From NCBI GenBank assembly GCA_002255985.1, contig NKIR01000006.1, forward strand, positions 1 to 64,000: a DNA stretch of 64,000 nucleotides, written 5' to 3'. This document shows positions 25,133 to 33,209 of the stretch, piece by piece. The notes below the pieces were generated by a model that saw only the letters and a list, made by a program, of their open reading frames with translations, had not been told where the DNA came from and ran no database searches. Each line of letters starts with the position of its first letter. Position 1 is the stretch's first letter. Made by a program: the position numbers and the translations under genes. The stretch comes from Sphingomonadaceae bacterium PASS1 (lineage in GTDB: Bacteria > Pseudomonadota > Alphaproteobacteria > Sphingomonadales > Sphingomonadaceae).

Positions 25133-27484
25133 CTAGTCAGGTTTCTTGAGACCAAAATGGTCATGAATTTTGCGGATTTGTTCGACTTCGGTGCTATTTA
25201 GGCCCTTTTCTTTTGTGCCTTCGTGAGCCCAGTTATTTCGCAGTGAAGTGAATATCGACAGCCATGCCAATTTTTCATCCTTGCTGTTAAATCCACGGCC
25301 GATATCTATCCCAAAATGCTTCTCAAAGGTTTCAAACTCTGTGGAATTTTGTAAGTTCTTCGTCCAATACTTTTCTATAATGGTCTTATATTGGCTAAGG
25401 CCAAACATATCCGTCCAAGCAATCTCCTGCCGGCCTAAACCTTGCTTATAACGCTTTTCGATCTCTTCATCGGCTAGTTTCTGACAGTCCCTTTTGATCG
25501 AACCAATTTCCAAGTCCCAGTTATCGCTGAAGAGTTGCTGTAACTGTCCGATTACCCGTCCTTTAATGTGTTTCTCAATCTGAGTTCCCATGGCTCTCCC
25601 GGCGTCTTGGAGCTCTTTATCTTGACGCTCTTTCCAATCCTGAAGTTCGACCGGATTATAATCTTCAAATTTCGAATTGACGAGTGATTGAAAAACCCTC
25701 AGCCAAATATTCTGAGCCTTCTGCCCGTATGAACCTGCAAGTTTTTCATGCGTTTCGGGGGCTATATCCTGAAGCTCTTTGAAAAAAACCAACAGATATT
25801 TCTCAATACACTCAAAGCGAATTTGGCTGGGAGTAGTCGGCGAAAGGTTGCCTTGTTCGGCCTCATAAGCATGCAAACTACCAATAAGGCTGACAAAGGC
25901 GAAAGTTCCGCGGTTCGTCAAAATGTACGTCTCGAGCTGCTCTTTTGGCAGTGTCTCCTCTGCAAGCTCATAGCAGCGATTTATAAACTGAAGCGCTCGC
26001 GTTCTGGCCGCCATCATTTCAACTTCGTGGTCTATGTTGGCGGTATCATAGAGACCAAATCGAGCTGTACTCGAGTCATATTGATTGCCGGAGGCTTTGG
26101 GTAAAAGTGATGACTTTAAAAGCGCATCAATGAATGGCTGCGCTTGCAACAGAGCCTTGTCTTCGCCAAGCGAGACTTTACCAAAAAGTGGGCCTGTCTG
26201 GTCGCCACCCAGCTGACGAATGATTGATGACCTTAGAGCTTTAAGGCGAGTATCTAATCTATTGGAATTCCAGTACAAATCTTCCTCTAACGTTATACGC
26301 AAGGTAGGACTTACCGCTTTTTGATTTTGGTTGATATCCATGAACAATTCGAGCTGCTCGCTTGGAGATAAATCCGCAAAGGCCACGACAGGTATCGTAT
26401 TGTTGTTGCGGTATTGAGAGTTCGCGTACCCATAGATGCGGTGCTGGCCATCGATAATGTAAGCTATGGCATAAGAATTTGGTATTTTCAGAACACCCGT
26501 TCGCGAAATAGATGCCGTTTCCCGCGAGTGGGGTTGAAAGTCCAATTTTGCGTTTTGCTCATTAAAATTGATGATCGCTGAGTTTGGAAAGTAGCCGCCT
26601 TGGTCGATAAACTTGGTAATGCCTTTCAATCTATTTGGAACAAGAAGCCGTTGGTAGGTAGGCATTTCAGCCTCGTTTGCTCTGGTCCGATGTAACACGA
26701 AACCGATCTTTAATAACAAACTAGGTTCAATCGAAAACATATAGTATTTTTTATTACCCATTTTGCCTTCGATGGCTGGTACCTCAATACGCTCTTTATT
26801 GATGGACTGTCCTTTCAATATCATTCCGAGGAACTGATATCGTGCGGCATCTTTATAATGTTTTATTAGGCTTTCGACATAATCAAAAGTGTTGTCGCTG
26901 TAAAAATATCCTCCCGCTTCTTTCAATCTCTTGATGTCGTCGCTGTCTGCTCTCAACATTAGATTGCGAGTTGCAAAAACGTACTTTACCTTGCGTCCTT
27001 TGCCGTACACCTGTTCTAACGCTTTTTTATGACCGTCTAGTCTCAGCCGCAGAGCTTCCATCTCCGTTTTAAAGGATGGTGCCTTATTGCGTTCAGCGCT
27101 TGATTTGCACTCAATTATCAATATTGTTTCGTCATCGACCGCCAAAACATCAATTTGTTTTTTATCCGTCGGCTCCGTCCCAAAGGGCAGCGCTAGGTCT
27201 CGTCCTACATTCAAGGTTCGGTAACCGAGTTTGTGCATCTGGCACCAGATATCATCTTCAAACTGTTGATCGTGGCTTTTTAGTTTACGCAAGCCTGTCT
27301 TGGATTGAAGAGGTTTCCCATAAGTTTCCCAACCCTCATTCAAAAGGGCGTCAACGAGATTATGGTCAACACTTTGCACCATATATTTATTAGATTTTGA
27401 TTTATATAATTTTCCAAGCCACGAGGGATCGGAACTGATCTTCTGCTCAAGGGCTGCAACTTCCGCAGGATCAATAAATGACAT
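25133..27484 (-). CDS. Mrr-like nuclease / DGQHR / HEPN-like fusion protein
   Basis: A 783-residue multidomain protein. Residues about 70-180 form a PD-(D/E)XK, Mrr-like domain: QIDVLAVDDETILIIECKSS gives D112 and E125-x-K127. Residues about 240-420 form a DGQHR domain of the DndB/ParB-like type, with IIDGQHRIYGY (D345-R349) and FMDINQNQKAVS. The C-terminus (about 640-783) ends with RNNWAHEG (R749-x4-H754), the HEPN RNase signature. DndB regulates phosphorothioate DNA modification, but no dndACDE gene is present. A Dam-family methyltransferase lies 55 bases upstream on the same strand, so the pair may be a new restriction-modification-like system. Confidence 0.8.
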   Translation of the reverse strand: MSFIDPAEVAALEQKISSDPSWLGKLYKSKSNKYMVQSVDHNLVDALLNEGWETYGKPLQSKTGLRKLKSHDQQFEDDIWCQMHKLGYRTLNVGRDLALPFGTEPTDKKQIDVLAVDDETILIIECKSSAERNKAPSFKTEMEALRLRLDGHKKALEQVYGKGRKVKYVFATRNLMLRADSDDIKRLKEAGGYFYSDNTFDYVESLIKHYKDAARYQFLGMILKGQSINKERIEVPAIEGKMGNKKYYMFSIEPSLLLKIGFVLHRTRANEAEMPTYQRLLVPNRLKGITKFIDQGGYFPNSAIINFNEQNAKLDFQPHSRETASISRTGVLKIPNSYAIAYIIDGQHRIYGYANSQYRNNNTIPVVAFADLSPSEQLELFMDINQNQKAVSPTLRITLEEDLYWNSNRLDTRLKALRSSIIRQLGGDQTGPLFGKVSLGEDKALLQAQPFIDALLKSSLLPKASGNQYDSSTARFGLYDTANIDHEVEMMAARTRALQFINRCYELAEETLPKEQLETYILTNRGTFAFVSLIGSLHAYEAEQGNLSPTTPSQIRFECIEKYLLVFFKELQDIAPETHEKLAGSYGQKAQNIWLRVFQSLVNSKFEDYNPVELQDWKERQDKELQDAGRAMGTQIEKHIKGRVIGQLQQLFSDNWDLEIGSIKRDCQKLADEEIEKRYKQGLGRQEIAWTDMFGLSQYKTIIEKYWTKNLQNSTEFETFEKHFGIDIGRGFNSKDEKLAWLSIFTSLRNNWAHEGTKEKGLNSTEVEQIRKIHDHFGLKKPD

Positions 27485-27539
27485 TCAAATACCCTCGATA
27501 AATCAAACGCAATTCGTTACTCATTAAAGCTGCCGAAAC

Positions 27540-28331
27540 TCAAAATGTATATAGCAATTCGGAGTATTGGCCCCGGAACGAAATCGAGCTAGCCATTAAG
27601 GAATTTCTATAAAGTATGCTCGGGGAACCGAGTTCAGCGTACAACTCCCTGATACTATCGTGGTCGGCATTCGTCATGACTACCCTGGATCCTCTGTTCA
27701 GGGCAGCAACAATATCAATCTTCAATCTTTCCTGGTCTTGCCAAGAAAAAACCTTCTGATTGTACTTTAGGAAACCCCCGTTATCCCGCATAACAGTGTA
27801 AGGTGGATCAACAAACACTAGATCTCCTGCGCGAGCCTCCAAAATTGTGTCAGAAAAATCGCTCACGCGTAATTCTGCTGACTGGAGCATGCGACTCACT
27901 CCCGCAAAATCATCATCGCGCCGGAGCACTTTCTGGTTCGTCCCAATAGGCACGTTGAACTGCCCGTTTAAATTTTCTCGGTAAAGCCCGTTAAAACAAG
28001 TTCTATTTAGATATATGAATTGTGCGGCTTGCTCCAGTGGTTCGAGAGGTGTCCGTTTGCGTTCTTGATAATAGAAATCTTTTGAATGCTTGTTCTGGTA
28101 TAACTTTAATAAGAGTTCAACCGATTGCCAGTCTGACTTGATAGCTTGGTAAGTTAAAATCAGTTTGGAATTCATGTCAGCCAGAATAGCCTCCTGTGGC
28201 GCAACATGAAAAAACACCGCCCCCCCTCCAAGAAATGGTTCAATGTAGCGACCCTGAAACGCTGGAAACTTTATGTTTTGGTTTTCTAATAACCAGCGTT
28301 TGCCGCCGGCCCATTTTATGAAAGGCTTCAA
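27540..28331 (-). CDS. Dam-family N6-adenine DNA methyltransferase (D12 class)
   Basis: A 263-residue DNA adenine methyltransferase. The SAM-binding FIKWAGGKRWLL (4-15) and EPFLGGGAVFF (31-41), the NRTCFNGLYR block (109-118) and the catalytic DPPY (D175-Y178) are intact and in the alpha-class order. Dam itself methylates GATC; the recognition sequence here cannot be read from sequence. It starts 62 bases after repeat copy 2 and is followed by the Mrr-DGQHR-HEPN gene. It could protect host DNA from that protein's nuclease domain. GC is lower than in core genes. Confidence 0.9.
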   Translation of the reverse strand: MKPFIKWAGGKRWLLENQNIKFPAFQGRYIEPFLGGGAVFFHVAPQEAILADMNSKLILTYQAIKSDWQSVELLLKLYQNKHSKDFYYQERKRTPLEPLEQAAQFIYLNRTCFNGLYRENLNGQFNVPIGTNQKVLRRDDDFAGVSRMLQSAELRVSDFSDTILEARAGDLVFVDPPYTVMRDNGGFLKYNQKVFSWQDQERLKIDIVAALNRGSRVVMTNADHDSIRELYAELGSPSILYRNSLMASSISFRGQYSELLYTF

Positions 28332-28392
28332 ATTCTGGCTCCGTGTTTATACCAAGTTTGAACTTGCAGCAGCGAGCTGTTTCGTCAACACC

Positions 28393-28495
28393 AACGAGCA
28401 GAATAATATGCAAGAAGGAACTGAGGGTCCCATCTGCCAGAATAGGGGGGTGCCACCCCGGTGGGGTCTCGTTTGGTAAGTTCTTGAAGGGGGTG
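28393..28495. repeat. Structured repeat, copy 2
   Basis: The partner of copy 1 at 24414-24514, located just upstream of the methyltransferase gene. It carries GGGGTGCCACCCC and the overlapping ACCCCGGTGGGGT hairpin. Upstream flanks also align (both contain AACGAGCA), so the repeat is at least 100 bases. The copy sits near the right end of the element, before the arm-type sites. Confidence 0.8.
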
Positions 28496-28539
28496 GGGCA
28501 CAGATTCGCTTTACTAAGCTTTTGATTGTTTAGAGATAA

Positions 28540-28561
28540 GTGTGGGCTAAATTGTGGGCTA
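28540..28561. repeat. Right-end GTGTGGGCTA arm-type sites
   Basis: GTGTGGGCTA at 28540-28549 and TTGTGGGCTA at 28552-28561, in the same orientation as the two exact direct copies at the left end. They lie about 50 bases inside the attR-like sequence, mirroring the left cluster inside attL. Confidence 0.75.
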
Positions 28562-28610
28562 TTTTTTTATAGCAACAAAATATTGTTTTAAAACAGTATT
28601 CTAAATAAAT

Positions 28611-28637
28611 AGTTCGATACAAGCCCTGCCACCATTT
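28611..28637 (+). other. Probable attR (imperfect copy of the tRNA-Tyr 3' end)
   Basis: GTTCGA...AGCCCTG.CCACCATTT matches 14003-14030 in 23 of about 28 positions, including one deleted base. The position next to the right arm-type sites supports it as the distal attachment site. The deviations mean it cannot restore a perfect tRNA by itself, as expected for a phage-side or decayed half. Confidence 0.65.
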
Positions 28638-28875
28638 TTCTCAATAAAGTACTGATTTAAAATGATTTTTCACGATCGCGCAAAGGCGTTGCCGTATTCC
28701 CCCTCTTTGTGATTTGCCCTTTACCACCGGTATGCCATCGTTCGTTGTGTATTCTCGCAAGTTGATGCTGGCATTCGCTGCATGTCACAAATGCCGAAGA
28801 TAATTCATGTTTCCTCCACCTGCTATCAACTTTGGCTATGGAGGGGATTATGCACCAACAATGAATTTGGACTAC

Positions 28876-29103
28876 TCAGTGGGCGCCGTTCAGGTGCTCA
28901 ATCAATAGCTGAGGATCCGGGATTTCAAGATTTAGGCGCCAGTGGTCGTCAAGATGCTCATGTAATACCGCTTTCGCGCGCGCCGTGGGGTTCGCATTCA
29001 AGGGGTTCTGAGTGCCACAAGCATAGGCGCTCACATTGGGTAACAGTGATGCCGTGATGATCGAACTGGCACGAACCAAAAATGAACGACGAGATGCGGA
29101 CAT
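28876..29103 (-). CDS. Small protein with a Tat-type signal peptide
   Basis: A 75-residue protein with a twin-arginine signal: MSASRRSFLVRASSIITASL, then a hydrophobic stretch and cleavage near AYA. The mature part is only about 45 residues (FHEHL-like helices, LLIEHLNGAH end) and has no recognised fold; one cysteine follows the signal. The start at 29103 has an AAGGAAGAAACC ribosome-binding site, so the upstream part of the track ORF is left out. It may be a truncated oxidoreductase subunit at the island border, or a genuine small secreted protein. Confidence 0.55.
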   Translation of the reverse strand: MSASRRSFLVRASSIITASLLPNVSAYACGTQNPLNANPTARAKAVLHEHLDDHWRLNLEIPDPQLLIEHLNGAH

Positions 29104-29184
29104 GGTTTCTTCCTTTTGATTACGCTGACGGTAATTCCCTGTCACCGTAATTCCAATCGGCACTGGCAACATAGCCTAACGTCA

Positions 29185-29301
29185 ATTTGGCCGATGTGGC
29201 AAGGACTGGCATGGCTGCACGCACTTGCGGTGCGCGACCCATTATCTCATGTTTTGAGCGCGCAGCGGCTGCAACGCATGGCTGGGATTGCCCGCGCTTA
29301 A
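29185..29301 (+). pseudogene. Possible C-terminal remnant of a lost gene
   Basis: A 38-residue stretch (PMWQGLAWLHALAVRDPLSH..., ending in TAA) shows strongly coding codon use and helical amphipathic sequence, but has no start with a ribosome-binding site and no family match that I can name. Its stop overlaps the lacI-family gene end by four bases. It may be the tail of a gene deleted during island insertion. Confidence 0.3.
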
Positions 29302-30314
29302 GCGGTTCCGCGCTTCAGCAGCTTAACCGGCACAGGCGCGATGTTGGGAGCATCGCCCTTCAACACGGCAATCAAAGCCTCCACCAGCATTTCGCCGGCC
29401 TGAACATAGTCCTGCTCAATCGTGGTGAGCGGCGGCTGCGCATAGGCGCCCGTTGCAATGCCATCAAAGCCGATGACGCGCACGTCGGTGCCGACCGCTA
29501 TATGGTTTTCATCGAGAGCCCGCATTGCACCTAGCGCAATGAAGTCATTGGCGCAGAACAGACCGTCAAAATCGACCTTGTCGCGGATAAGTCCGTTTAC
29601 GGCCGCATAGCCTTGGTCCTCACGGACCGCGTTTTCGGGAAGCGGCGGGCAAATGGGCGGCATGCCCTTTTGCGCCATCACCGCCATGTAGGTTGTCAGT
29701 CGATCCTGAAATGGCGGCTGTTCGCTGTTCGTCGGACCAATATAGGCAATTTTCTTGCATCCGCTGGAAAGCAAATGTTCAATGGCAAGTCGTGCACCCT
29801 GCACATTGTCGCTCTTGATCGAAATAAGGTCTTCTTTGCTTGCGCCCCAGCAGATCATCGGCGTGTTGTGCCGCGCATATTCGCCAAAAAACTGCCAGCC
29901 TTCGATATTCTGGCCGCTGCCGATGACAATCAAGCCGTCTGCCTGTCTGCTGCCGGTGTAATTGGCGAAGAAGTTTGCCGGGGAATCCTGAAACGAAACG
30001 ATGAGGTTGTACCCGCGCTCGGAGGCGGACGCCGCGATGCAGCCCAATAGCGACAGGTAAAATGGATTGATGTTCGCTTTGTTCTCACCACGCCGGCACA
30101 GAATAACCAGCGCAATCGAATAGGTTTGCTGTGTGCGCAGGCGAAGGGCGTTGTGATCGACCGAGTAATTAAGTTCGTTGGCGAGCGCGACAATGCGGGC
30201 CCGCGTTACTTCATTTACCTTTTTGTCACCGCGCAACGCCCGCGACACTGTTGGTTGTGACACCCCCAGCATCGCGGCGATTTGATGCGCAGTTATTCTG
30301 CCCTCTTTGCCCAT
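29298..30314 (-). CDS. LacI-family transcriptional regulator
   Basis: A 338-residue LacI/GalR regulator. The N-terminal HTH (AHQIAAMLGVSQPTVSRALRG, about 7-27, here only named by position) and hinge helix precede a periplasmic-binding-protein-like effector domain (about 60-338; VIGFDGIATGAYAQPPLTTIEQ near the end). LacI members usually control sugar catabolism, but no sugar gene is adjacent; the next gene on this strand is alanine dehydrogenase, 31 bases upstream. The target is unknown. Confidence 0.9.
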   Translation of the reverse strand: MGKEGRITAHQIAAMLGVSQPTVSRALRGDKKVNEVTRARIVALANELNYSVDHNALRLRTQQTYSIALVILCRRGENKANINPFYLSLLGCIAASASERGYNLIVSFQDSPANFFANYTGSRQADGLIVIGSGQNIEGWQFFGEYARHNTPMICWGASKEDLISIKSDNVQGARLAIEHLLSSGCKKIAYIGPTNSEQPPFQDRLTTYMAVMAQKGMPPICPPLPENAVREDQGYAAVNGLIRDKVDFDGLFCANDFIALGAMRALDENHIAVGTDVRVIGFDGIATGAYAQPPLTTIEQDYVQAGEMLVEALIAVLKGDAPNIAPVPVKLLKRGTA

Positions 30315-30345
30315 GCAGCGCTGTTAGCACCCGAACCTACGCAAG

Positions 30346-31473
30346 TCACGCGGCGAGCGCAGACTCCGGCGTCACAAAATCAAGGCCAAGGCTTTCGGCG
30401 ACGGCTTGGCTCGTCACCTTGCCGCGATGCACGTTCAAACCGGCGAGCAAGCCGCGACCCGTTTCTGTGTTGCCATCAAGCGCGGCGGTACCATTGCTTG
30501 CCAGCGCCAGGCCATAAGGCAATGTCGCGTTGTTGAGTGCAGCTGCGCTGGTTTGTGGAACGGCACCCGGCATATTGGCGACGCAATAATGGATGATGCC
30601 ATCAACGACGTAGGTCGGCTCGGCATGGGTGGTGGCATGGCTTGTTTCAAAGCAGCCGCCCTGGTCAATCGCGACATCGACCAGAACCGAACCGGGCTTC
30701 ATGTGCTTCAACATTTCGCGGGTGACAAGCTTGGGCGCGCTTGCGCCGGGGATAAGCACAGCGCCAATCACGGCGTCGGCGATGCTGATTTCATGGTCAA
30801 TGGTTTCAAGCGTGGAATAGCGGGTACGCACGCGTCCGTTGAACAGCTCATCCAACTGGCGAAGACGCGGGATCGAGCGGTCAACGATGGTGACTTCCGC
30901 GCCAAGGCCAACGGCCATACGCGCGGCATGGGTGCCAACAACGCCGCCGCCCAGAACGGTAACGCGGCCGGCAGGCACGCCGGGAACGCCGCCAAGCAAT
31001 ATGCCAGCGCCGCCCTTGCTGCGACGCATCGCTTCGCCTGCCGCCTCAATGGCCAAGCGGCCGGCAACTTCGCTCATGGGGGCCAGCAGGGGCAGGGTGC
31101 CCTTGTCATCGGTGACGGTTTCATAAGCAATTGCGTTGCAACCGCTGGCGATTAGGCCTTTCGCCTGTTCAGGATCTGGGGCGAGGTGGAGATAAGTGAA
31201 AAGCAGCTGGCCGGGGCGCAGCAGGCCCCATTCGCTCGGCTGGGGTTCCTTAACCTTTACGATCATGTCGCAGCCCGCGAAGATTTCTGCGGCTGTCGCC
31301 GCGATTTCGGCACCCGCTGCGCGATAGGCGTCATCGCTTGCCATGATGCCCGCACCTGCGCCTGATTGCACCACAACCTGATGGCCATGGGCGACATATT
31401 CACGAACGGCGCCGGGGGTTAAACCGACACGATATTCATGTACTTTGATTTCGCTGGGGACGCCGACACGCAT
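30346..31473 (-). CDS. ald: Alanine dehydrogenase
   Basis: A 375-residue NAD-dependent L-alanine dehydrogenase, interconverting alanine and pyruvate plus ammonia. The start [20 protein letters not shown] with the catalytic Lys-His region ([11 protein letters not shown]) and the NAD-binding [20 protein letters not shown] are typical. It is divergent from an Lrp/AsnC regulator gene, the classic ald-aldR arrangement, which suggests alanine-responsive control from the shared intergenic region. Confidence 0.95.
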   Translation of the reverse strand: MRVGVPSEIKVHEYRVGLTPGAVREYVAHGHQVVVQSGAGAGIMASDDAYRAAGAEIAATAAEIFAGCDMIVKVKEPQPSEWGLLRPGQLLFTYLHLAPDPEQAKGLIASGCNAIAYETVTDDKGTLPLLAPMSEVAGRLAIEAAGEAMRRSKGGAGILLGGVPGVPAGRVTVLGGGVVGTHAARMAVGLGAEVTIVDRSIPRLRQLDELFNGRVRTRYSTLETIDHEISIADAVIGAVLIPGASAPKLVTREMLKHMKPGSVLVDVAIDQGGCFETSHATTHAEPTYVVDGIIHYCVANMPGAVPQTSAAALNNATLPYGLALASNGTAALDGNTETGRGLLAGLNVHRGKVTSQAVAESLGLDFVTPESALAA

Positions 31474-31603
31474 AATCTCACTCCTGAAAAATTATCTGTA
31501 TCGGAAATAGCATCTTCGATATGACGATACTGTGCAAAGATTTGCCTATTTTGGTACATAAGCGCATAAAATCGGCGATATTTAATATATAAATGGAAAA
31601 TTT
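31474..31603. promoter_or_regulatory. Divergent ald / lrp-type regulator promoter region
   Basis: A 130-base AT-rich gap between the divergent ald and Lrp genes, with tracts such as TATTTAATATATAAATGG next to the regulator start. It is the expected site of Lrp binding and of both promoters. I cannot name specific boxes with confidence. Confidence 0.4.
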
Positions 31604-32071
31604 ATGCAGCTTGATCGAACGGACCGTAAATTATTGGGTGCACTCGTGCAGAATGGACGGGCAACGCAGGCGGAATTGGGCGAAGCCGCCGGATTGTCGC
31701 CAAGCGCGGCAGCACGTCGGCAAAAATCACTGGAGGATGAAGGGATCCTGCGTGGCTATCGCGCGGATGTGAACCTGCGCAAACTTGGGCTCGCGGCAAC
31801 GGTGATGGTCACCATCACGCTCGATAGCCAGAGCGAAGAGGCAATGGCGGCATTTGAAGCGGCCGTAGTGGGAAGCCCATCAACCATCCGGTGCCACCTT
31901 ATGAGCGGCAGGAATGATTATCTGCTCGTTGTACGTGCAGCCTCAATTGAGGATTACGAAATCATTCACCGGCAGGAAATTGCGCGATTGCCAAGGGTCG
32001 CGCGCATCGAAACCGCATTTGCATTGCGCGAAGTCGTCAACCGCGCCGTCCCGCCGCGGCTGTTTGACTAA
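31604..32071 (+). CDS. Lrp/AsnC-family regulator (probable AldR)
   Basis: A 155-residue Lrp/AsnC regulator. The HTH (LVQNGRATQAELGEAAGLSPSA, about 12-33) is followed by the RAM effector domain (about 65-150) with CHLMSGRNDYLLVVRAAS. The divergent position next to ald suggests that it activates or represses ald in response to alanine, as AldR does elsewhere; this is inferred from context. The gene has normal length. Confidence 0.92.
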   Translation: MQLDRTDRKLLGALVQNGRATQAELGEAAGLSPSAAARRQKSLEDEGILRGYRADVNLRKLGLAATVMVTITLDSQSEEAMAAFEAAVVGSPSTIRCHLMSGRNDYLLVVRAASIEDYEIIHRQEIARLPRVARIETAFALREVVNRAVPPRLFD

Positions 32072-32409
32072 TCGCTTAAAATCGAACTGGACGGCAAGTT
32101 TGCAACACCCCAATCATTTAAATATTTTGTGCGGCGTTACTCTGTGATGCGCTCGCCGATATCGCAATCTTGCGTGAGACTGTGACGGTTTTGTCACATT
32201 GCGTAAAAAGGACAATGACGTTGACACAAAATGACTTGCCTGCGGTAAGTTTTGATGTTTGTGTGCACCTGCACAATAAAGCGCAGGTCGATGAATATCG
32301 GTATTGCGCAGGCATTTAGATTTAGCGGGCTTGAACGGTATCTGCCGAATGTAGCGCTATGCGGTCGCTTTCGGCGCAGTTTTTTGTGTACCTAAGAAGG
32401 GGTAATTTT
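32072..32409. other. Intergenic region upstream of the porin gene
   Basis: About 340 bases without a credible ORF. A TTGACA at 32221 followed by CGGTAAGTTT may be a promoter for the porin, with a long leader. The leader contains short inverted segments (TGTGCACCTGCACA). An AAGAAGGGG ribosome-binding site precedes the ATG at 32410. Confidence 0.4.
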
Positions 32410-33135
32410 ATGCGTAAATCCATTTTGAAGCTGGCAACAATGAGCGTCGCGATGAGCGCGATGGCCATTTCAGTTCCTGCTTTCGCCCAAGAAGCGGCGG
32501 CAGAAGAAGCCTCCGGTCCTATCACTGTTTCGGGCGGCGCCGCTTTGGTATCCGACTACCGTTTCCGTGGCGTATCGCTCTCTGACAAGGGCTTCGCACT
32601 TCAGCCATTTTTGACCGTAAAGCATGAATCCGGTTTTTATGTTGGCGCGTGGGGTTCAAATCTCTCCGAAAATGCGGGGGATGATCTGGAAGTTGATCTC
32701 TATGCCGGTTTTTCGGGCGGTGAAGAGCTGACCTACGACATCGGCGCGACCTATTATGTTTATCCCGGCGTCTCCAGCTTAAACTATCTTGAACTGACCG
32801 GTAAGCTTGGTTCAACAGTCGGTCCAGCAACCGTTGGCGTTCAATTGAGCTACGTGCCAAGCCAGGGCAACACGGGCAACGCTGACAACGTCTATTTCGC
32901 AACAAACGCTTCGGTTCCGCTGCCGGGCTCGCCGATTTCGATTGTTGGTTCAATGGGCATTGAAGATGGCGCGTTTACCGCTGGCAATGAAAAGGTCGAT
33001 TGGACTCTTGGTCTGACGGCTAATGTTGCAGGCTTTACCGTTGGCGCATCTTATGTCGACACCAACCGTCGTTCGGTGTTTGCATTCAAAGATAGCACCG
33101 CTGGAGTCGTATTTTCGCTCAGCTACGGTTTCTAA
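32410..33135 (+). CDS. TorF-family putative outer-membrane porin
   Basis: A 241-residue protein of the TorF/TIGR02001 class. A signal peptide (cleavage after AFA, residues about 1-25) is followed by VSGGAALVSDYRFRGVSLSDKG, the family's N-terminal signature, alternating beta strands and a terminal SYGF, so it is an outer-membrane beta barrel. It sits directly upstream of the amine-ligase cluster and ends in a terminator, so it may serve uptake of that cluster's substrate. The start at 32410 is used because the track ORF start precedes the signal peptide. Confidence 0.85.
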   Translation: MRKSILKLATMSVAMSAMAISVPAFAQEAAAEEASGPITVSGGAALVSDYRFRGVSLSDKGFALQPFLTVKHESGFYVGAWGSNLSENAGDDLEVDLYAGFSGGEELTYDIGATYYVYPGVSSLNYLELTGKLGSTVGPATVGVQLSYVPSQGNTGNADNVYFATNASVPLPGSPISIVGSMGIEDGAFTAGNEKVDWTLGLTANVAGFTVGASYVDTNRRSVFAFKDSTAGVVFSLSYGF

Positions 33136-33157
33136 GACCGTACATTGAAATCTATGA

Positions 33158-33200
33158 TGTGCGCGGGCTGGCTTGACCTTTTCAAGCCGGTCTGCGCACA
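33158..33200 (+). terminator. Stem-loop between the porin and the glutamine-synthetase-like gene
   Basis: TGTGCGC pairs with GCGCACA and GGCTTGA with TCAAGCC, giving an about 19-base interrupted stem with a small loop and T-rich sequence after it. It ends ten bases before the ATG at 33210. It may terminate the porin transcript partially or regulate the downstream operon. Confidence 0.6.
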
Positions 33201-33209
33201 TATCGTTTT

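Larger units (their letters stand above)
14028..28637. mobile_element. Integrated P4-like element at tRNA-Tyr with nuclease/modification cargo
   Basis: About 14.6 kb between the tRNA-Tyr 3' end and an imperfect copy of it. The left half holds the integrase, an AlpA-like regulator, PrimPol and DUF3987 replication genes and a large inverted repeat. The right half holds two minus-strand cargo sets of nuclease and methyltransferase genes. GTGTGGGCTA arm-type repeats occur at both ends. No capsid, terminase, tail or conjugation genes are seen, so it resembles a satellite or phage-inducible island rather than a full prophage. Composition is more AT-rich than the flanking core genes, especially from 19.8 kb on. 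Confidence 0.85.

Noticed and set aside
28273-28479. Plus-strand 68-residue ORF
   Set aside because: It overlaps the start of the methyltransferase gene and the repeat copy 2; a shadow.
28343-28525. Plus-strand 60-residue ORF over the repeat
   Set aside because: Driven by the GC-rich repeat; no supporting features.
14028-28637. Complete prophage
   Set aside because: No capsid, portal, tail or terminase genes recognised; only integrase, replication and cargo genes.
29104-29160. Direct repeat of C(G/C)GTAATTCC upstream of the Tat gene as an operator
   Set aside because: Two near copies are seen but no regulator can be tied to them; possible chance.
29187-29534. Plus-strand 115-residue ORF across the LacI gene end
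   Set aside because: Antisense shadow of the LacI gene.
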